64,000 nucleotides of DNA, from positions 9,864,589 through 9,928,588 of the forward strand of contig OX235268.1 in assembly GCA_944472135.2 (NCBI GenBank), given 5' to 3'. Positions 11,345-22,102 of this stretch are shown in pieces. A model generated the notes under the pieces. That model ran no database searches, was not told the DNA's origin, and saw only the letters and a program-made list of their open reading frames with translations. Every line of letters starts with the position of its first letter. Position 1 is the first letter of the stretch. This DNA is from Trichobilharzia regenti (lineage: Eukaryota; Platyhelminthes; Trematoda; Strigeidida; Schistosomatidae). A program made the position numbers and the translations under genes.

Positions 11345-11561
11345 CTATTCTATCGGCCACATGAAGCAAATACATAAAATATAATTCATCTTCAGCGTTT
11401 TGCAAGGCTGATGTCAGGTACTTTTCTTTCCATGCAGATCGAATTTTTCGACGTGTGTATATTGTGGCAACACGACTCGTTAAACGGATGAAATTGAAAA
11501 CGCTAGCTACAATACATGAAGTAAACAGAAGTACAATGTAAGTGTAATTGTCTCCGTGAAT
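11345..11561 (-). CDS. Transmembrane exon of a candidate single-pass membrane protein
   Basis: Open on the minus strand for 72 codons plus one base, with acceptor aatcacag before 11561 and a consensus donor gtaagt after 11345. It begins IHGDNYT, then a hydrophobic segment YIVLLFTSCIVASVFNFI that fits one membrane pass. A basic stop-transfer stretch follows (TRRKIRSAWKEKYL), then an acidic/aromatic cytoplasmic region (NAEDELYFMYLLHVADRI). The topology fits a type I protein whose extracellular part is encoded by the exons at higher coordinates. An innexin fourth-membrane-segment reading was considered, but the EGF-like exon upstream argues against it. The protein family is not identified. Composition and splice sites make this the most convincing host exon in the first 17 kb. 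Confidence 0.6.
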
Positions 11562-11893
11562 CTGTGATTCTCATATTTCATGAACACAATACTTCCCTCT
11601 TTTATGCCTAACAAATAACCATGTGATGTCTAAAGTAGCAAAGAAATAAATTCCTTTATACGGTATGAATTTACAGACGGATGGACAGTAAGGCAGAAGA
11701 CATTCAAATTTGTGCTGTGACTACTGATCCTTTTACCCCAGAGCTGACGATTGCGATCAACACCAATAAGTTCATAAGGCGGAAATTCTCTTTCTCTATC
11801 AAATCAAGTCAAGCAAGTCAAAAGAAGGAAAACACTAAACTCTTTCACACAAAATTATTGTAATAAAATGTTTAATGGCATCATAAAACTCAC

Positions 11894-11914
11894 CAAACTG
11901 GAGAAAGCGTTAAC
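11894..11914 (-). CDS. 21-nt microexon of the EGF/TM gene
   Basis: Seven codons (VNAFSSL) between the acceptor gcctgcattcatccag and a consensus donor gtgagttt. Length is a multiple of three, and the phase (0 in, 0 out) fits the exon before and the transmembrane exon after. Microexons of this size are common in schistosome genes. The call rests on splice signals and phase only. Confidence 0.45.
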
Positions 11915-12009
11915 CTGGATGAATGCAGGCTAGTGAAGAACTTGTGATTAATGTGCACACCAAATATCCATTCTCAAATGTCTTTTCCATTTGGACTACT
12001 TGCTTTCAC

Positions 12010-12053
12010 TAATTTGTTTATATTGAAAAGTCCAGAATCTCCTTCCATTTCAG
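12010..12053 (-). CDS. 44-nt exon of the EGF/TM gene
   Basis: Codes for AEMEGDSGLFNINKL after a 28-nt intron (12054-12081) with acceptor cgatgacag; the donor is gtgaaa. The sequence upstream is open in one frame and this one in the next. Removing the 28-nt intron joins the two frames, which is why a splice was placed here. The donor is weak and the frame stays open a little past it. Confidence 0.4.
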
Positions 12054-12081
12054 CTGTCATCGATGGAAGTGATTGGTTCAC

Positions 12082-12129
12082 CGTTGCGTCCGTCACAAAT
12101 GTCAGACATGAAATGATTGCTTACTAAAT
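12082..12129 (-). CDS. 48-nt symmetric exon of the EGF/TM gene
   Basis: Sixteen codons with a conserved-looking cysteine segment (FMSDICDGRN), phase 1 in and phase 1 out. The upstream intron is only 35 nt (12130-12164, gtgagc...tttgcag), typical of the very short introns of schistosome genes. Confidence 0.45.
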
Positions 12130-12164
12130 CTGCAAACTAACTTCAACTCGGCTACATCGCTCAC

Positions 12165-12260
12165 ATATTTTCAGCGAAGATTCGAGTACATCTGATGAGG
12201 TGACATGCTCGTTGTGTACAAAACAAGAATCAGGACTAAAGTATGTATCAAACGTTTTCG
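12165..12260 (-). CDS. 96-nt symmetric exon with extracellular composition
   Basis: Reads AKTFDTYFSPDSCFVHNEHV and onward to SLKI, phase 1 in and 1 out. It is preceded by a 57-nt intron (12261-12317) ending gatatgtag. Hydrophilic, with one cysteine, as expected of an ectodomain segment. The family is unknown. Confidence 0.45.
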
Positions 12261-12317
12261 CTACATATCTTCATACGTAAGTAAATAATTCAGCTACTTC
12301 AACTATCATTTACTCAC

Positions 12318-12368
12318 CTTGACTACTTCGCCTGACTTGATGTTTTTGTAGTTGTTGTTCAGTATTTT
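12318..12368 (-). CDS. 51-nt symmetric exon of the EGF/TM gene
   Basis: Seventeen codons (core TEQQLQKHQVRRSSQ) with a near-perfect donor (CAAG then gtgagtaaa) and a short weak acceptor ending ataag. Phase 1 in and 1 out. It is the first of seven consecutive exons whose phases all agree down to the stop codon at 11245. The exon before it must end in phase 1, which the EGF-like exon at 13160-13332 does not do as drawn, so at least one exon or a different donor is missing between them. Confidence 0.45.
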
Positions 12369-12464
12369 CTTATAAAATTTATAATATTCAGGTAATTTTT
12401 ATTCGGTTTCCTTTAATGCGGAACATAGGCTTTCAAAACCACATCGCCACTAAATCGCAGGTTT

Positions 12465-12610
12465 TGAGGTGGTGTGATTTTAATTGATATTATTATGAGC
12501 AATAAAAAAGTTTTTGAAACGTCATCGAGAAAATAATACTGATTCACTGTGTGGTATATATTCAAAAAACAAACTATTATTGAATGACTAACTACCAGAG
12601 TGGACACGTT
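12465..12610 (+). repeat. Hammerhead-like motif of the Penelope 3' repeat, copy 2
   Basis: Same ordered blocks as the copies at 8825 and 44285: ggtgtgatt, ATTATGAGCAA, a degenerate stem, TTGAAACGTCATC, then attcactgtg, aactattattgaatgac and gtttcacac. It sits in an intron of the minus-strand EGF/TM gene. The ribozyme core is broken in the CUGAUGA box and in stem II. Confidence 0.4.
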
Positions 12611-13159
12611 TCACACCTTGTTTAATCTATTCACTTTATTCTCTTTTCTATCATCAACTTTATATAGGTCCATGGTTGCCACAATCTTTCATGTTTTCGT
12701 GACACTATCTCCTCCCGTTCACCCTCGAAACGACGCCTGACTCTTCGCTTTTTATTAGGATTCTACTCGATAGCGTGGCGCTATGTCATTCGACGGCATA
12801 TTCCAAATATGCTCACTACACCTCCATTGGTTCAACCAACGGAAATTTTTAAAATGTTCTTAATTATTGTAGTTGACGGATTGTTGTGTACAATTCTTTA
12901 GAATCATCGATAGTTGCACTTTACATCTATCCAACGAGAGTTCGCTTGATGTTCTGGTCAAGTGAAGCACGATTAACGATACATCCCTCTTTCAATTAGA
13001 ATTAGTGATCAACGCAAGCAGCTGGTCGTCAGAGCATTCAGTACTCAAGACAACAAGCATTCCACAAACACAAAAATGATACAAATGACGTAGTAGTTAA
13101 TTAGAACAGTTCAGATATTTGATTGTTACTAATGAGTACACATTATATCATGCTGTAAC

Positions 13160-13332
13160 CATGCACGCAGTGAAGTCCCTCATATTTCGAACGCCTTCTT
13201 GACATCTACACCGAAGGTTTAATCCATGAAATAGACAAGGTTTATCATGGCATTCGGAAGACGACTTTTTCTCACACTCACTTGAGTGTCTACAATGTGA
13301 ATGTGTCAGGATTTCTTGTGATGCGAGTAAGT
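13160..13332 (-). CDS. EGF-like exon of a candidate membrane protein
   Basis: Minus-strand open block with acceptor gttaagggtacag and a weak donor (gttaca). It encodes a cysteine module: HCRHSSECEKKSSSECHDKPC then LFHGLNLRCRCQEG and, 12 residues later, a final Cys. From the second Cys the spacing is C-x7-C-x4-C-x8-C-x-C-x12-C, the classic EGF-like pattern of three disulphides, with one extra N-terminal Cys. EGF-like modules are extracellular, which fits the transmembrane exon at 11345-11561 on the same strand. Phase: 1 in, 0 out as drawn. The weak donor is the least certain point. Confidence 0.55.
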
Positions 13333-13428
13333 CTGTACCCTTAACTTGTCAGAAATTGTCAAGTTTTATTGGGATATTTGCTTCATTCATCCTGGACCCA
13401 ACTGATTTCACCAGCAAGCATCATTTAC

Positions 13429-13722
13429 GTGCATAATGTACGGCAGTCAAACAAAAATATTCTATTGTGCTCGATAGAAGAGATGTGCAGAGATCGCAAC
13501 CTGTTGATAATCAACTGTGCTAGCTGGATTGTTTGAATGAACCAATCATTTGTAGACACAGAATCATAACACAGGATAAGTGGGATTAAGGACTTTGCAT
13601 TTATTGTATGAAGCAAAACCAAGAGTATGTTTAGTGTTTTGTCAACAATCTCTTTGGATATACTCAGAAATTGTGTTATCACGGTATGTCCGAGCTGAAC
13701 ATGAATTATGAGTCTACGGAGA
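13429..13722 (-). CDS. vWA-like exon of the candidate membrane protein
   Basis: A 98-codon open block behind a strong acceptor (cactttgacctattttcctttag), possible donor gtaaat. The C-terminal half reads LIPLILCYDSVSTNDWFIQ then TIQLAQLIINRLRSL and NRIFLFDC. This resembles the first strand, metal-site loop and first helix of von Willebrand factor A domains, with D-S-V-S-T where the metal-binding D-x-S-x-S motif is expected (changed but with Asp and both Ser positions kept). Only the first part of such a domain is present. Phase out is 2 with gtaaat or 1 with an upstream gtacat; the latter would join the EGF-like exon in frame. The vWA reading is tentative. Confidence 0.35.
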
Positions 13723-13861
13723 CTAAAGGAAAATAGGTCAAAGTGAATTGAGAATATCTTGACCTGAAACGACTGCCATCTATATGCTGACGTTTAATGA
13801 ATGAGGACGTTATACAGGACGTTGAACTGAGACTAGTCACTAAAGAAATAGGCTACAGATT

Positions 13862-13990
13862 CACAAGACCACTTCAGTGTTCATATCTGGATAAACTGTG
13901 AACTCAGCATTGTCTCGCAGGTTAACTGAAGGCTTTCCCTCTCTCATACATTCGATATTCACTGATGAATCGAAAGATTCTTTGTGAGTC
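13862..13990 (-). CDS. Possible upstream exon of the same gene
   Basis: Open minus-strand block with protein-like composition (GTHKESFDSSVNIECMREGK, then SVNLRDNAEFTVYPDMN). Its acceptor would lie in or near the (TA)n tract at 14008-14029 and cannot be placed. It reaches a stop at 13861 unless spliced at a gt near 13880. Likely extracellular if real. No start codon or signal peptide was found further upstream, where a CR1-type element occupies the sequence. Confidence 0.3.
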
Positions 13991-14007
13991 CCCGTGTTTA
14001 TTTTTAA

Positions 14008-14029
14008 AATATATATATATATATATATC
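14008..14029. repeat. (TA)n microsatellite
   Basis: Eleven or so TA units. It spoils the flanking reading frames on both strands. Confidence 0.9.
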
Positions 14030-14299
14030 AACACCTCTGGCGGTAATAATGGAGACGAAAACAGCAGTGGTGAACTCAGCGAAAAACAAAGTGTCTGTGA
14101 TAAAAATCCCGTTTCAGTGCCTCGATTTCTCCTCATTTCTAATTTAATTTGTTGTTGATATTCTCATTTCAGCTAGGGCCTATATAGAAAAATTAGATTC
14201 ACACTAAACACAAAAGTTCCGTTCATCTTAACCGTTACAATAGGAATTGGAATACATATATACATACATACATTGGAATACATATGTAGGATGCAAGAG

Positions 14300-16450
14300 T
14301 TTATGAACTGTAGGAGGAGGGGTTGAGTTATACTCGAGTGCCTTAACTTCCTAATGTCAAATGTCAGGCGGAATATTTTACTGGAGATCGCTATGACATA
14401 GGAAGACCAGGAGAGATCAGACGAGAAAATAAGTCCAAGATACTTAATTTCTGATTTGATTCCTATATCACTGTCGTTAACCTTACAACTCTCAACCTTA
14501 CAACTGTCTTTTTCATCTTAAGCTGACAATAACAGTTTGACATTTGGAGGGATTCAGTTTAAGACCGTTAGACTCAGACCATTTGCTGACTTCCGACAGA
14601 AAGCTATTTATTTTGGTACAATCTAGCTGGGAGTTAACAGCCATTGAAACTGTTAAGTCATCAGCGTACTTCACAAAGTTTTTTTTAATCAGAGTGAGAC
14701 AAGTCATGCAAGAAGAAAGAAAAAACAAAAGGAGAAGGGACAGCACCTTGAGGTACATCAGCCTCAGTAGGCAAATAAGTGAACGACTTTCCCTGACATA
14801 CAGTGTACTGCATTCTTTCTCAGAAACAGGAATGTAACTAGTCAACAGCCCAACGTTCTGCCTGATTTGCAGCAAGTTTATTCAATAAGATGTCCCCAGG
14901 GACCGAGAGGAAAGCAGATGTATAGTCTAGGAAGGCGCAACGAACAAATTTAGCTCCCTTGTCTAGACTGGAAGCAATGTTATGATATAAGACGGCAGCT
15001 GCACCTAAAGTGCTTCTACTGTGCTTACAGTAGGCGAAATGTTTAGGGTCATTAAAGGATTTAAGCGAAGGTTCAAGACTGAGTAAAAGTAATTTCTCCA
15101 TAGTTTTCAAAAAAGGAGACGTAATAGCAATGTGTCAAAATTTGACACATGCTCCAGTAGGTAATTTCGGTATAGGTACAACTTTGATGTCTTTCCAAGC
15201 GGCTGGAAAAATATTACTGGAAAAAGATTTCTTAAACAGATCAGTGAGAGGGTGACACAGAACATCAGAACATATTTTAAAGGTAATGCTGGGTACATAA
15301 TCGGGTCCTAAGCTCTGGGAAGGGTTTAGAGACTTGAGGCACCTTTGAAATTCATTTGTGTTAAAATCTGGAAATGGACTATTATTATTAACACCAGTGA
15401 TGCTGGGAAGCACGGCATTTGAGGGAGAGTAAATAAAAGATTCATTAAGAGTACATACATCAAAAGAATATGGAATATTGTTAATCTGCTTACCACCAGT
15501 GATCTCCTTAAATAATTTTCACATATTAGAAGCATTTTTGCAGGATATGAATTTCTGGTTATATATATCATTCAACCTCTGCATTTCAGACTTAATTAAG
15601 AAGTTAATTCTTCTTACACCACTTTCATCTTCCAATTTATATAGTTTTTCCTTCCCTCTACGAAGCTTTTTAAGTTGTGGGGATGAGAAACGGTCAAATT
15701 CGACGAATAGTGTTTCCTTTGGACAGCAGATTTCAAAACAGAATTTCAGATAGGATGTAATATTAGAGATCGTGTCATCAAGTGAATCATCATTAAACAG
15801 ATTCCATCTTGTGTCACTGAGCATGTTTCTAAGATGATGTACGTTCTCATTTGAGTAGCATCTGTGAAAAGCTCTCTTAGACATGTTTGGGAAGGCTTTG
15901 CTGTGTAAGTTTCCGTAAATTTTGAGTACGCTTCGTACAATGCAGTGATCAGAATTGAAAAGCAGAGCTCTTCAACGAGCTTCGTATATTCCAGAATCAT
16001 TTATAAATACTAAATCAAGTGAGGTATTTTGTCGAGTTGGGAAATTAACAACATTTTCATGGCCCAGCAATGTAATGATATTGCAGTCGCAGTTATTGAA
16101 GTCTCTAGTCGCTACGGACAAGGAGTTACCAAACGAAGCAGCAGCAAAAATAGTGAATTCATCAGCGAACATCAATAGTTCCGAGGGACTGCAACAAGGT
16201 GTCATATGGATATTTGTGACAAAAATGAAGCTATACTTAGATAAGTGTTTAGGTCTACATTTGACAGTTATACAATCAATATTGTCATTTGAGAATTTGA
16301 AGCAGATGTTGTTGGCAGTAGACCACTGAGACTTAATAAAAGTGGAAACACCACCACCTCTCATTCTCTTCGAACTGCAACGGTCTTAGCTGTACATTGT
16401 GAAGCCACTTAAAGAGTCTAAATTATCGTCATATGAATCGTGGAGTAATT
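14300..16450 (-). mobile_element. CR1/SR1-like non-LTR retrotransposon, decayed
   Basis: Minus-strand remnant of a CR1-clade element, which codes for an apurinic-type endonuclease followed by RT. From about 16450 downward: endonuclease start (DSYDDNLDSLSGFTMY, then MRGGGVSTFIK near 16360), central endonuclease (FVTNIHMTPC; VATRDFNNCDCN, where VATRDFN stands at the usual GDFN position; a late LDLVFINDSGI), a linker, RT palm beginning (SLNPSQSLGPDYVPSITFK near 15320), the CAFLDYTSAF block near 14940, and the catalytic FVKYADDLTVSM near 14660 with both Asp kept. The C-terminal part SNGLKLNPSKCQ ends near 14513. At least four frame changes and several stops show it is dead. The 3' end is not exact, and ORF1 is not seen. 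Confidence 0.85.
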
Positions 16451-17119
16451 GCACCAGTAATACAATATACATTTGAGCATATTAGAGAATGCAAGTAGTT
16501 AATCTTGTTCGATAATGAACTGCAATTTGTGCTCATAATCACAGGAACAGTCATCTGATGCAGTGGTGTACACTTTAACGACCTTTGTCACACACCATGA
16601 TGCTTTTTCTTAAGGTTATTATATACTCATAAATCATCAGGTTGAAAACATTTTAAATAATCACGGGAGTAAGTAACGCGATTTGGACACATAATTGAAT
16701 AATTACAAACAAAATAAATACGAGGAAATAGATGCAATATGTAGGATGGAAATTTCGGAAGCCCAAGAATTAAGCAGGCCGCATTGACTGTATTCACGCT
16801 ACCCAACTGAAGAATTCCACCAAAATTTGATGGATTTATTTAGTGGAACTTTAATAATCTGTAAAGCTTTTTGTAATTTCTATCGGGCAATAAATGTTTC
16901 CAATGTTTAGCGAAGCGCCTCCCGGAAAGCGCTGGCAATGCACTAAGTGATCTAGTGAAACTAGATGTGTGATTGCTAAGCATTCTGCTCGAGGAGATTT
17001 TTCGAGAGAGCATCTTCGGGCTAATATGGATTCTTGGATATTTTACAAATCGTTTTGAGAGACCATTTGATAACTTCACGACCAGATCTATACTGTTTGG
17101 TTGAATCAAATTTGTGCTC
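16451..17119. other. Unassigned stretch with one minus-strand open frame
   Basis: Contains an 89-codon minus-strand open frame (17109-16840) rich in Ser, Arg and Lys with no recognised domain. It could be the 5' leader or ORF1 remnant of the CR1-type element just downstream on that strand. No splice or promoter signals stand out. Confidence 0.3.
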
Positions 17120-17588
17120 TGAGTCAGACATAATCTAACAAAGTTCCAAATTGATTGATTATGGTCTGAAAGTAGACCAATTATACACTGATATACAGTT
17201 TGAAAATTTGTATTCTCAGACGTCAGATCTTAGCCTATCATTGGACGATGAACTAACTAGGTTCAAAACGCCGCTTGTTGATAGCTACCAACAATACAAG
17301 AATAATAGACATTCAGTAAATAGTCTGTTATGCTAAGCAACACAGAAAAGCTCTAGGATCACTTAGAAGCAACGAAAGCTTAATTATTAGCCACGTATGA
17401 GTCAATTAAACCAACGGGTAACCAAAGTGCACAAACCAGGTATTCCTCTTCTCCCTGTTTCAGATACTAATAACTCTCCATTTTACGGAACAGCGAAGTT
17501 GTTAGTGAAGATTCTGTGTCCTTTGCACAGGGAAGATTTGTAACATAGAATCAGTGGTGTCCTAGATATTTTTTCTAAAATATCCAAG
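17120..17588 (+). mobile_element. Penelope-like element, N-terminal fragment
   Basis: Plus-strand piece of a Penelope-like ORF: FENLYSQTSDLSLSLDDELTR and SYQQYKNNRHSVNSLL at 17200-17336, then after a stop and frame change an RT block at 17415-17500 (KVHKPGIPLLPVSDTNNSPF, YGTAKLL), where K-V-H-K-P and the following P are family hallmarks. It is cut at 17588 and joins a different Penelope copy mid-gene. That join is the left edge of duplicated unit A. Confidence 0.75.
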
Positions 17589-19470
17589 ACTCCCGTTTCT
17601 GAAGATAATCACAGTTAGTTCAAAGCACAGTTGGTTGACATTGCTCAACAATTTTGCAACAGTCGTACATTTCAGAAACTTTTCGTAACTTCTGAGCAGT
17701 TTAAAGCGCTAAACGAATTCAAACATAATACTGAAATCGTTATCCTCAGACCAGATAAAAGGTATGACGTAGTTATAATTGACATAATTGAATATAAAAG
17801 CACAATTTTTGCATTCTTGGAAACAGTGTGAAATTCATGAGAGACTCCAGTCTGGAGGATGTGAAGAATGCACAAAATATGGTGACAAATCATCTAGTGA
17901 TACTCTCAAATATGAATGCGATGAACAGAGCGAAATTCAATTCATTGAAGCTCACACAGTCCCAACCAGGACACATGTATGGTCTACTCAAAACACATCA
18001 ACCCCACATTCCTCTTCTTCTCATAATGTCAATGTGCAGATCTCCAACCCACAAACTTGCACAGTGGCTAGTGGAAATATTAGAGCCTATTAGAAAACGC
18101 TTCTTGAAGGTCTCATTGAAAAACACTTTCGATTTAATTGATTGTCTTGATAACGTTGATACAAAGGACAAAATCATGTTTTCCTTATTTGTTGACTATT
18201 TATTTACAAATGTACCTCTTTTACAGACAGTTGTCATTTTATGTTATTACGTGTCTGACAACGAATTCCTTTTACCAGTATCAATACCTTACTCAAAAGA
18301 GTTACTACTTCTTTGTACTAACAATGTTAAGTATACATTCTAGGGCGAGCCTTATCGCCAGGTCGATTGAGTTGCCATAGGAAGCCCCGTAGGTCCATTA
18401 TTAGCTGATATATATATATATACATATGTCGCATGTCGAGGACCTAGTGGAGAAATAAAGTGGAAAGTTTTATTTCTTATTAAAGATATTCAGATGACGT
18501 AATAGTCATTTGTGATAAACCGACAGAAGCCATAGAAATCCTGGACCAGATTAACAGATCACAAAACAGTAAATTGCTAACCTTTCGTTAAAAAGAAAAA
18601 TGGTTGCCTGCCATTTTTAGATGTACTCACAACCCGCCGAGAAATTTGTCAGTAAAACGATCTGTCTACAGAAAGTCAACATGGACGGGACAGTATCTAA
18701 ATTATCATAGTTTCTGGCCATCACAGTATGAAAAGGCGTTGGTTAAATGTTTGTTCACGCGAATTCACCATACATGTACTGCTGATACAATTGAAGAAGA
18801 TGGACAACACCCCACTGAAAGACTGTCAGATAACAATTACCCATTGAGATTTATTAGCCGTTATGGAAGTGTCAACCATATTGCTTTACTAATCCACTCA
18901 GGTCCCTACAAAGATGTTTACATATCCTTCCCGTTCAGAGGTGATCAACAAGGACTTGCCAATAAACAAAGACTCAAAGCCGTAATTAATAGAACCTATT
19001 ATGCAGCTAAACGTATCTTCATAGAGAAAACGGGAACAATTCTGTCCTGTAAAGCCTCACATTATCCGAACAATAGTGTCACACGCCACTGTGTTTATCA
19101 ATTTACGTGGATGCGTGGAGACACGTACACAGAGAGGACCCATCGATCTTTCCAGGTCAGCGATACAGAACACATTCCAAAGTGGCTCCAATAACATATG
19201 GAATCACCAGACACAAATGACCCCGGAAATAGATGTCCAACATCATCTATAGCGAGGCATATGATAGAGACGGGTCACAAGATTGATTCGAACAATGCCT
19301 TGAAGCTGATATATATCACAAGGTTGGGCCACATACTTAAATTTATTGAAGCTTTACTCGTCAAAAGACTTGTATCTGCCTTATGTGTCCAAAAGCTGTT
19401 TGATTTCACCTTAAACCTGACCCAGTAGTCCAAGCTAGAACCACGGAATTATTTATATCATTAAGGTTTC
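17589..19470 (+). mobile_element. Penelope-like element in unit A
   Basis: RT and GIY-YIG coding, broken by frameshifts. In order: an N-terminal RT block (ILRPDKRYDVVIIDIIEYK near 17750), the palm entry (GHMYGLLKTHQPHIPL near 17970), a block ending in KLAQWLVEILEPIRK, then NTFDLIDCLDN. RT motif B is eroded near 18385, and catalytic motif C reads RYSDDVIVICDK near 18487 (Ser in place of the usual Val or Ala). The linker at 18604-19194 includes TWTGQYLNYHSFW. The endonuclease CVYQFTWMRGDTYTERTHRS near 19100 has degraded GIY-YIG residues. The C-terminal block IARHMIETGHKID runs at 19240-19430. It is 5'-truncated at the unit boundary. The B copy is nearly identical. Confidence 0.9.
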
Positions 19471-20539
19471 AATCCCTTTTTGACTTGCTTTTCCCTTTGT
19501 CTCGTTCTCACCAAAACATTTTGCATTTTCTACACATCATTTGTGATATTCACCTGTACGCAATTTGACCAGCATTGTTATTATTCATGACTTCTTGTTT
19601 TCTCTGAAAACTGTGTATGGTAAGGTAGTCAATTGAACAGACTGTCCGAGAAATACTGCTGTAATACTATAAAGAGTTTCAGAAAAACTACGACTTCTAA
19701 TCATGTTATCGAAAATTTCAAAGAAATGGTGGCATATATTTCATTGAATCTCACATCTGAAGATCACATGCTCGCCCCTTCAAATGCAGGTGATGACAAT
19801 GAGGCGTAGACGATTCAGTAAACACACTCGGTGATTACGAGTGAGTGATTGTCGTTTCGTGAAAACATATCAAAGGGAAAATGCCAGCGTTAGCAGCACC
19901 TGAGTATTATCATGGTTACGCAGACTCTGAAATGGCCACAATTCATGGGTGGATTATTAGTGCTAAGGCAACACATTAGTGATGCTAGTTTCTAGTCTAT
20001 TCCAGATGGAATCCGTTCATTCTTTGATTAGTGTTAGTCATATGCAGAAAAACAAAATTGAATACTTGTCAATATTTCTACTATTTTCACGAAGATGGTG
20101 CCTAGATAGATTGGTTTGAGAGGAAATTCTAAGATTCCATTCGTGTGCTACTGTGTCCTAATTTGGTGGTGCTCATGAATTTCTGTGAACTTTTGATAAA
20201 ATTTCTATGTGGCATGTACTTCTCCATTCCAAAGCTACACATGTATTTTGCTAACATATTGTCTTATACGGAATCCGCATATATCCATGTACTTGTGTGA
20301 ATGTGATTTAGGCCACGCATCTGTATGACGAAATGACAAAAGTACAAAAGTATGAATCTTCATGTTTCCAACTAACTTTGTTCTATGGATGTTACATATA
20401 TTGGAAGTAGTACAGTCAGAACTTCACCTCATCAATTTGCACAGCTGTCAATATGCGTTTAACTAGCGATATGTAGGACGTGAGACTAGCGGCGGAATTC
20501 AGTGAACCAATATCCGGTAGCTATTGAAACCTTGAAAAA
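19471..20539. other. Non-coding part of unit A
   Basis: 3' flank of the Penelope copy and unassigned AT-rich sequence, matched by 33451-34531 in unit B. No gene seen. Confidence 0.5.
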
Positions 20540-20548
20540 AACAGAATA
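20540..20548 (+). repeat. Target site duplication, left copy (aacagaata)
   Basis: Identical 9 bp lie at 22103-22111 on the other side of the RTE insertion. The matching position in unit B (34532-34540) has a single copy and no insertion. Confidence 0.9.
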
Positions 20549-22102
20549 TTATTATTATTTATTGTATCCTTTAGTTCCTAGAGGAACATAGGGCTTCAGC
20601 TGCGCACCTCCATTGACTTCGGTTTTCTGACAACTTTTTCAACCTGCTCCAGGTCTGTCCACATACTTTCATCTCCTCCTCGCATGACCTCCTCCAAGTC
20701 ACCCTTGGACGACCAACTCGCCGCCTCCCTTTCGGGTTCCACTCGAGGGCTTGTCTAGTAATGTCACTTGATGGTTTCCTCAGCGTATGGCCAATCCATC
20801 TCCATTTCTTTCTGCCTATTTGTTTCACAATCGGTTCCTGATTGGTTCGCTCCCAGAGATCCCTGTTGCTGATCTTTTCTGGCCATCTGATCTTGAGTAT
20901 TGAGCGGAGACAGTTGTTAATGAAGGTTTGAAGTTTGTTTGAGATGCTCTTTATGACTCGCCAAGTCTCTGATCCGTATAGTAGCACTGACTTCACATTG
21001 GAGTTGAAAATCCGGATCTTATTTTTGATGCTGATTGCTGTTGACCTCCACACAGATTTGAGAGTAGTGAAAGCTTGTCTTGCTTTTCCGATTCTGGCTT
21101 TGATGTCCTCGTCAGTTCCGCCTGTAGTTGAGACGATGCTTCCCAGGTAGGTGAAGGAGGTTGTTTCTTTCAGGTTCTTCCCATTTATGCTTATTGTGGT
21201 CTGTTGTTGCTGTTGATGTTGGCTAGGAATCTTCATCATCTCTGTTTTATCTATGTTCACGTGAAGTCCTATGTTTGATGCTTCTTCTGCCAATTTGTTA
21301 CTTTTCACTTGCATATCTTCCAGTTTATGGGAAATCAGACATATATCATCGGCGAAATCCAGATCCTCCAAGTCTTTTGTGTCAGTCCATTTTATGCCTG
21401 TTCCCTCGTTGGTTGCCGTTGTCTGTCGCATTATCCAATCAATTGCAATCAGGAAGATCATTGGTGATAGTAGACAGCCTTGCCTCACTCCCGTCTTCAC
21501 TTCGAAGGCTTCCGTAAGTTTCCCGTTGTGGATTACTTGGCATGCAGCATTGTCGTATAACTGTTGGATGAGGTGTATAATTGTCGATGGGACCCCGTAG
21601 TAGCGAAGTAGTTTCCAAATGACCTCTCGATCGACGCTGTCGAAGGCCTTTTCAAAGTCGATGAAGTTGAGATAGAGAGGTGACTGCCATTCCAAGCTTT
21701 GTTCAATGATGATCCGTAGAGTGGCGATTTGATCAATACATGATTTGTTTCTCCTGAATCCAGCCTGTTCCGGACGAAGTTTTTCATCTAGGGCTTGTTT
21801 GATTCTCTCCAGGATGATGCGACTTAGTATCTTGCTTGGAATGGACAGAAGCATAATTCCACGCCAGTTTTTACATTGACTTAAGTCTCCTTTCTTTGGA
21901 AGTTTGAATAAGTAACTGTTCTTCCAATCCTCGGGTACTTTGCCCTCTTTCCACACCTTCTCCAGTAGTGGTGTCATCAAGTCCGCTGTTGTCTCTGGGT
22001 CTATTTTCAAAGCCTCTGCTGGGATTCCATCTGGTCCCGGTGTTTTCCCAGCTTTAAGCATCTTGATTGCATTCAGGACTTCTGATTTCGTCGGGGGGTC
22101 AG
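20549..22102 (-). mobile_element. RTE/SR2-like retrotransposon, 5'-truncated, intact RT ORF
   Basis: A 1,554 bp minus-strand insertion bounded by a 9 bp target duplication. The RT frame is open from the truncated 5' end (about 22100) to a TAA at 20573-20571, about 510 codons without a stop. Recognised in order: MLKAGKTPGPDGIPAEAL, the QAGFRRNKSCIDQ block, NFIDFEKAFDSVDREVIW (first catalytic Asp), TGVRQGCLLSPMIFLIAIDW, LDFADDICLISHKLEDMQ (catalytic Asp pair), the FTYLGSIVS block, LLYGSETWRVI and the C-terminal RRKWRWIGHTLRKPS and GRPRVTW segments typical of RTE elements. The 3' end is an (AATA)-rich tail, seen on the plus strand as ttattattatttatt. The upstream endonuclease is missing. The intact frame, exact duplication and empty site in unit B make it a young insertion. 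Confidence 0.97.

Noticed and set aside
11345..11561. Innexin interpretation of the transmembrane exon
   Set aside because: The membrane segment and basic stretch superficially fit the fourth innexin segment, but the conserved motifs before it are absent and an EGF-like exon lies upstream on the same strand.
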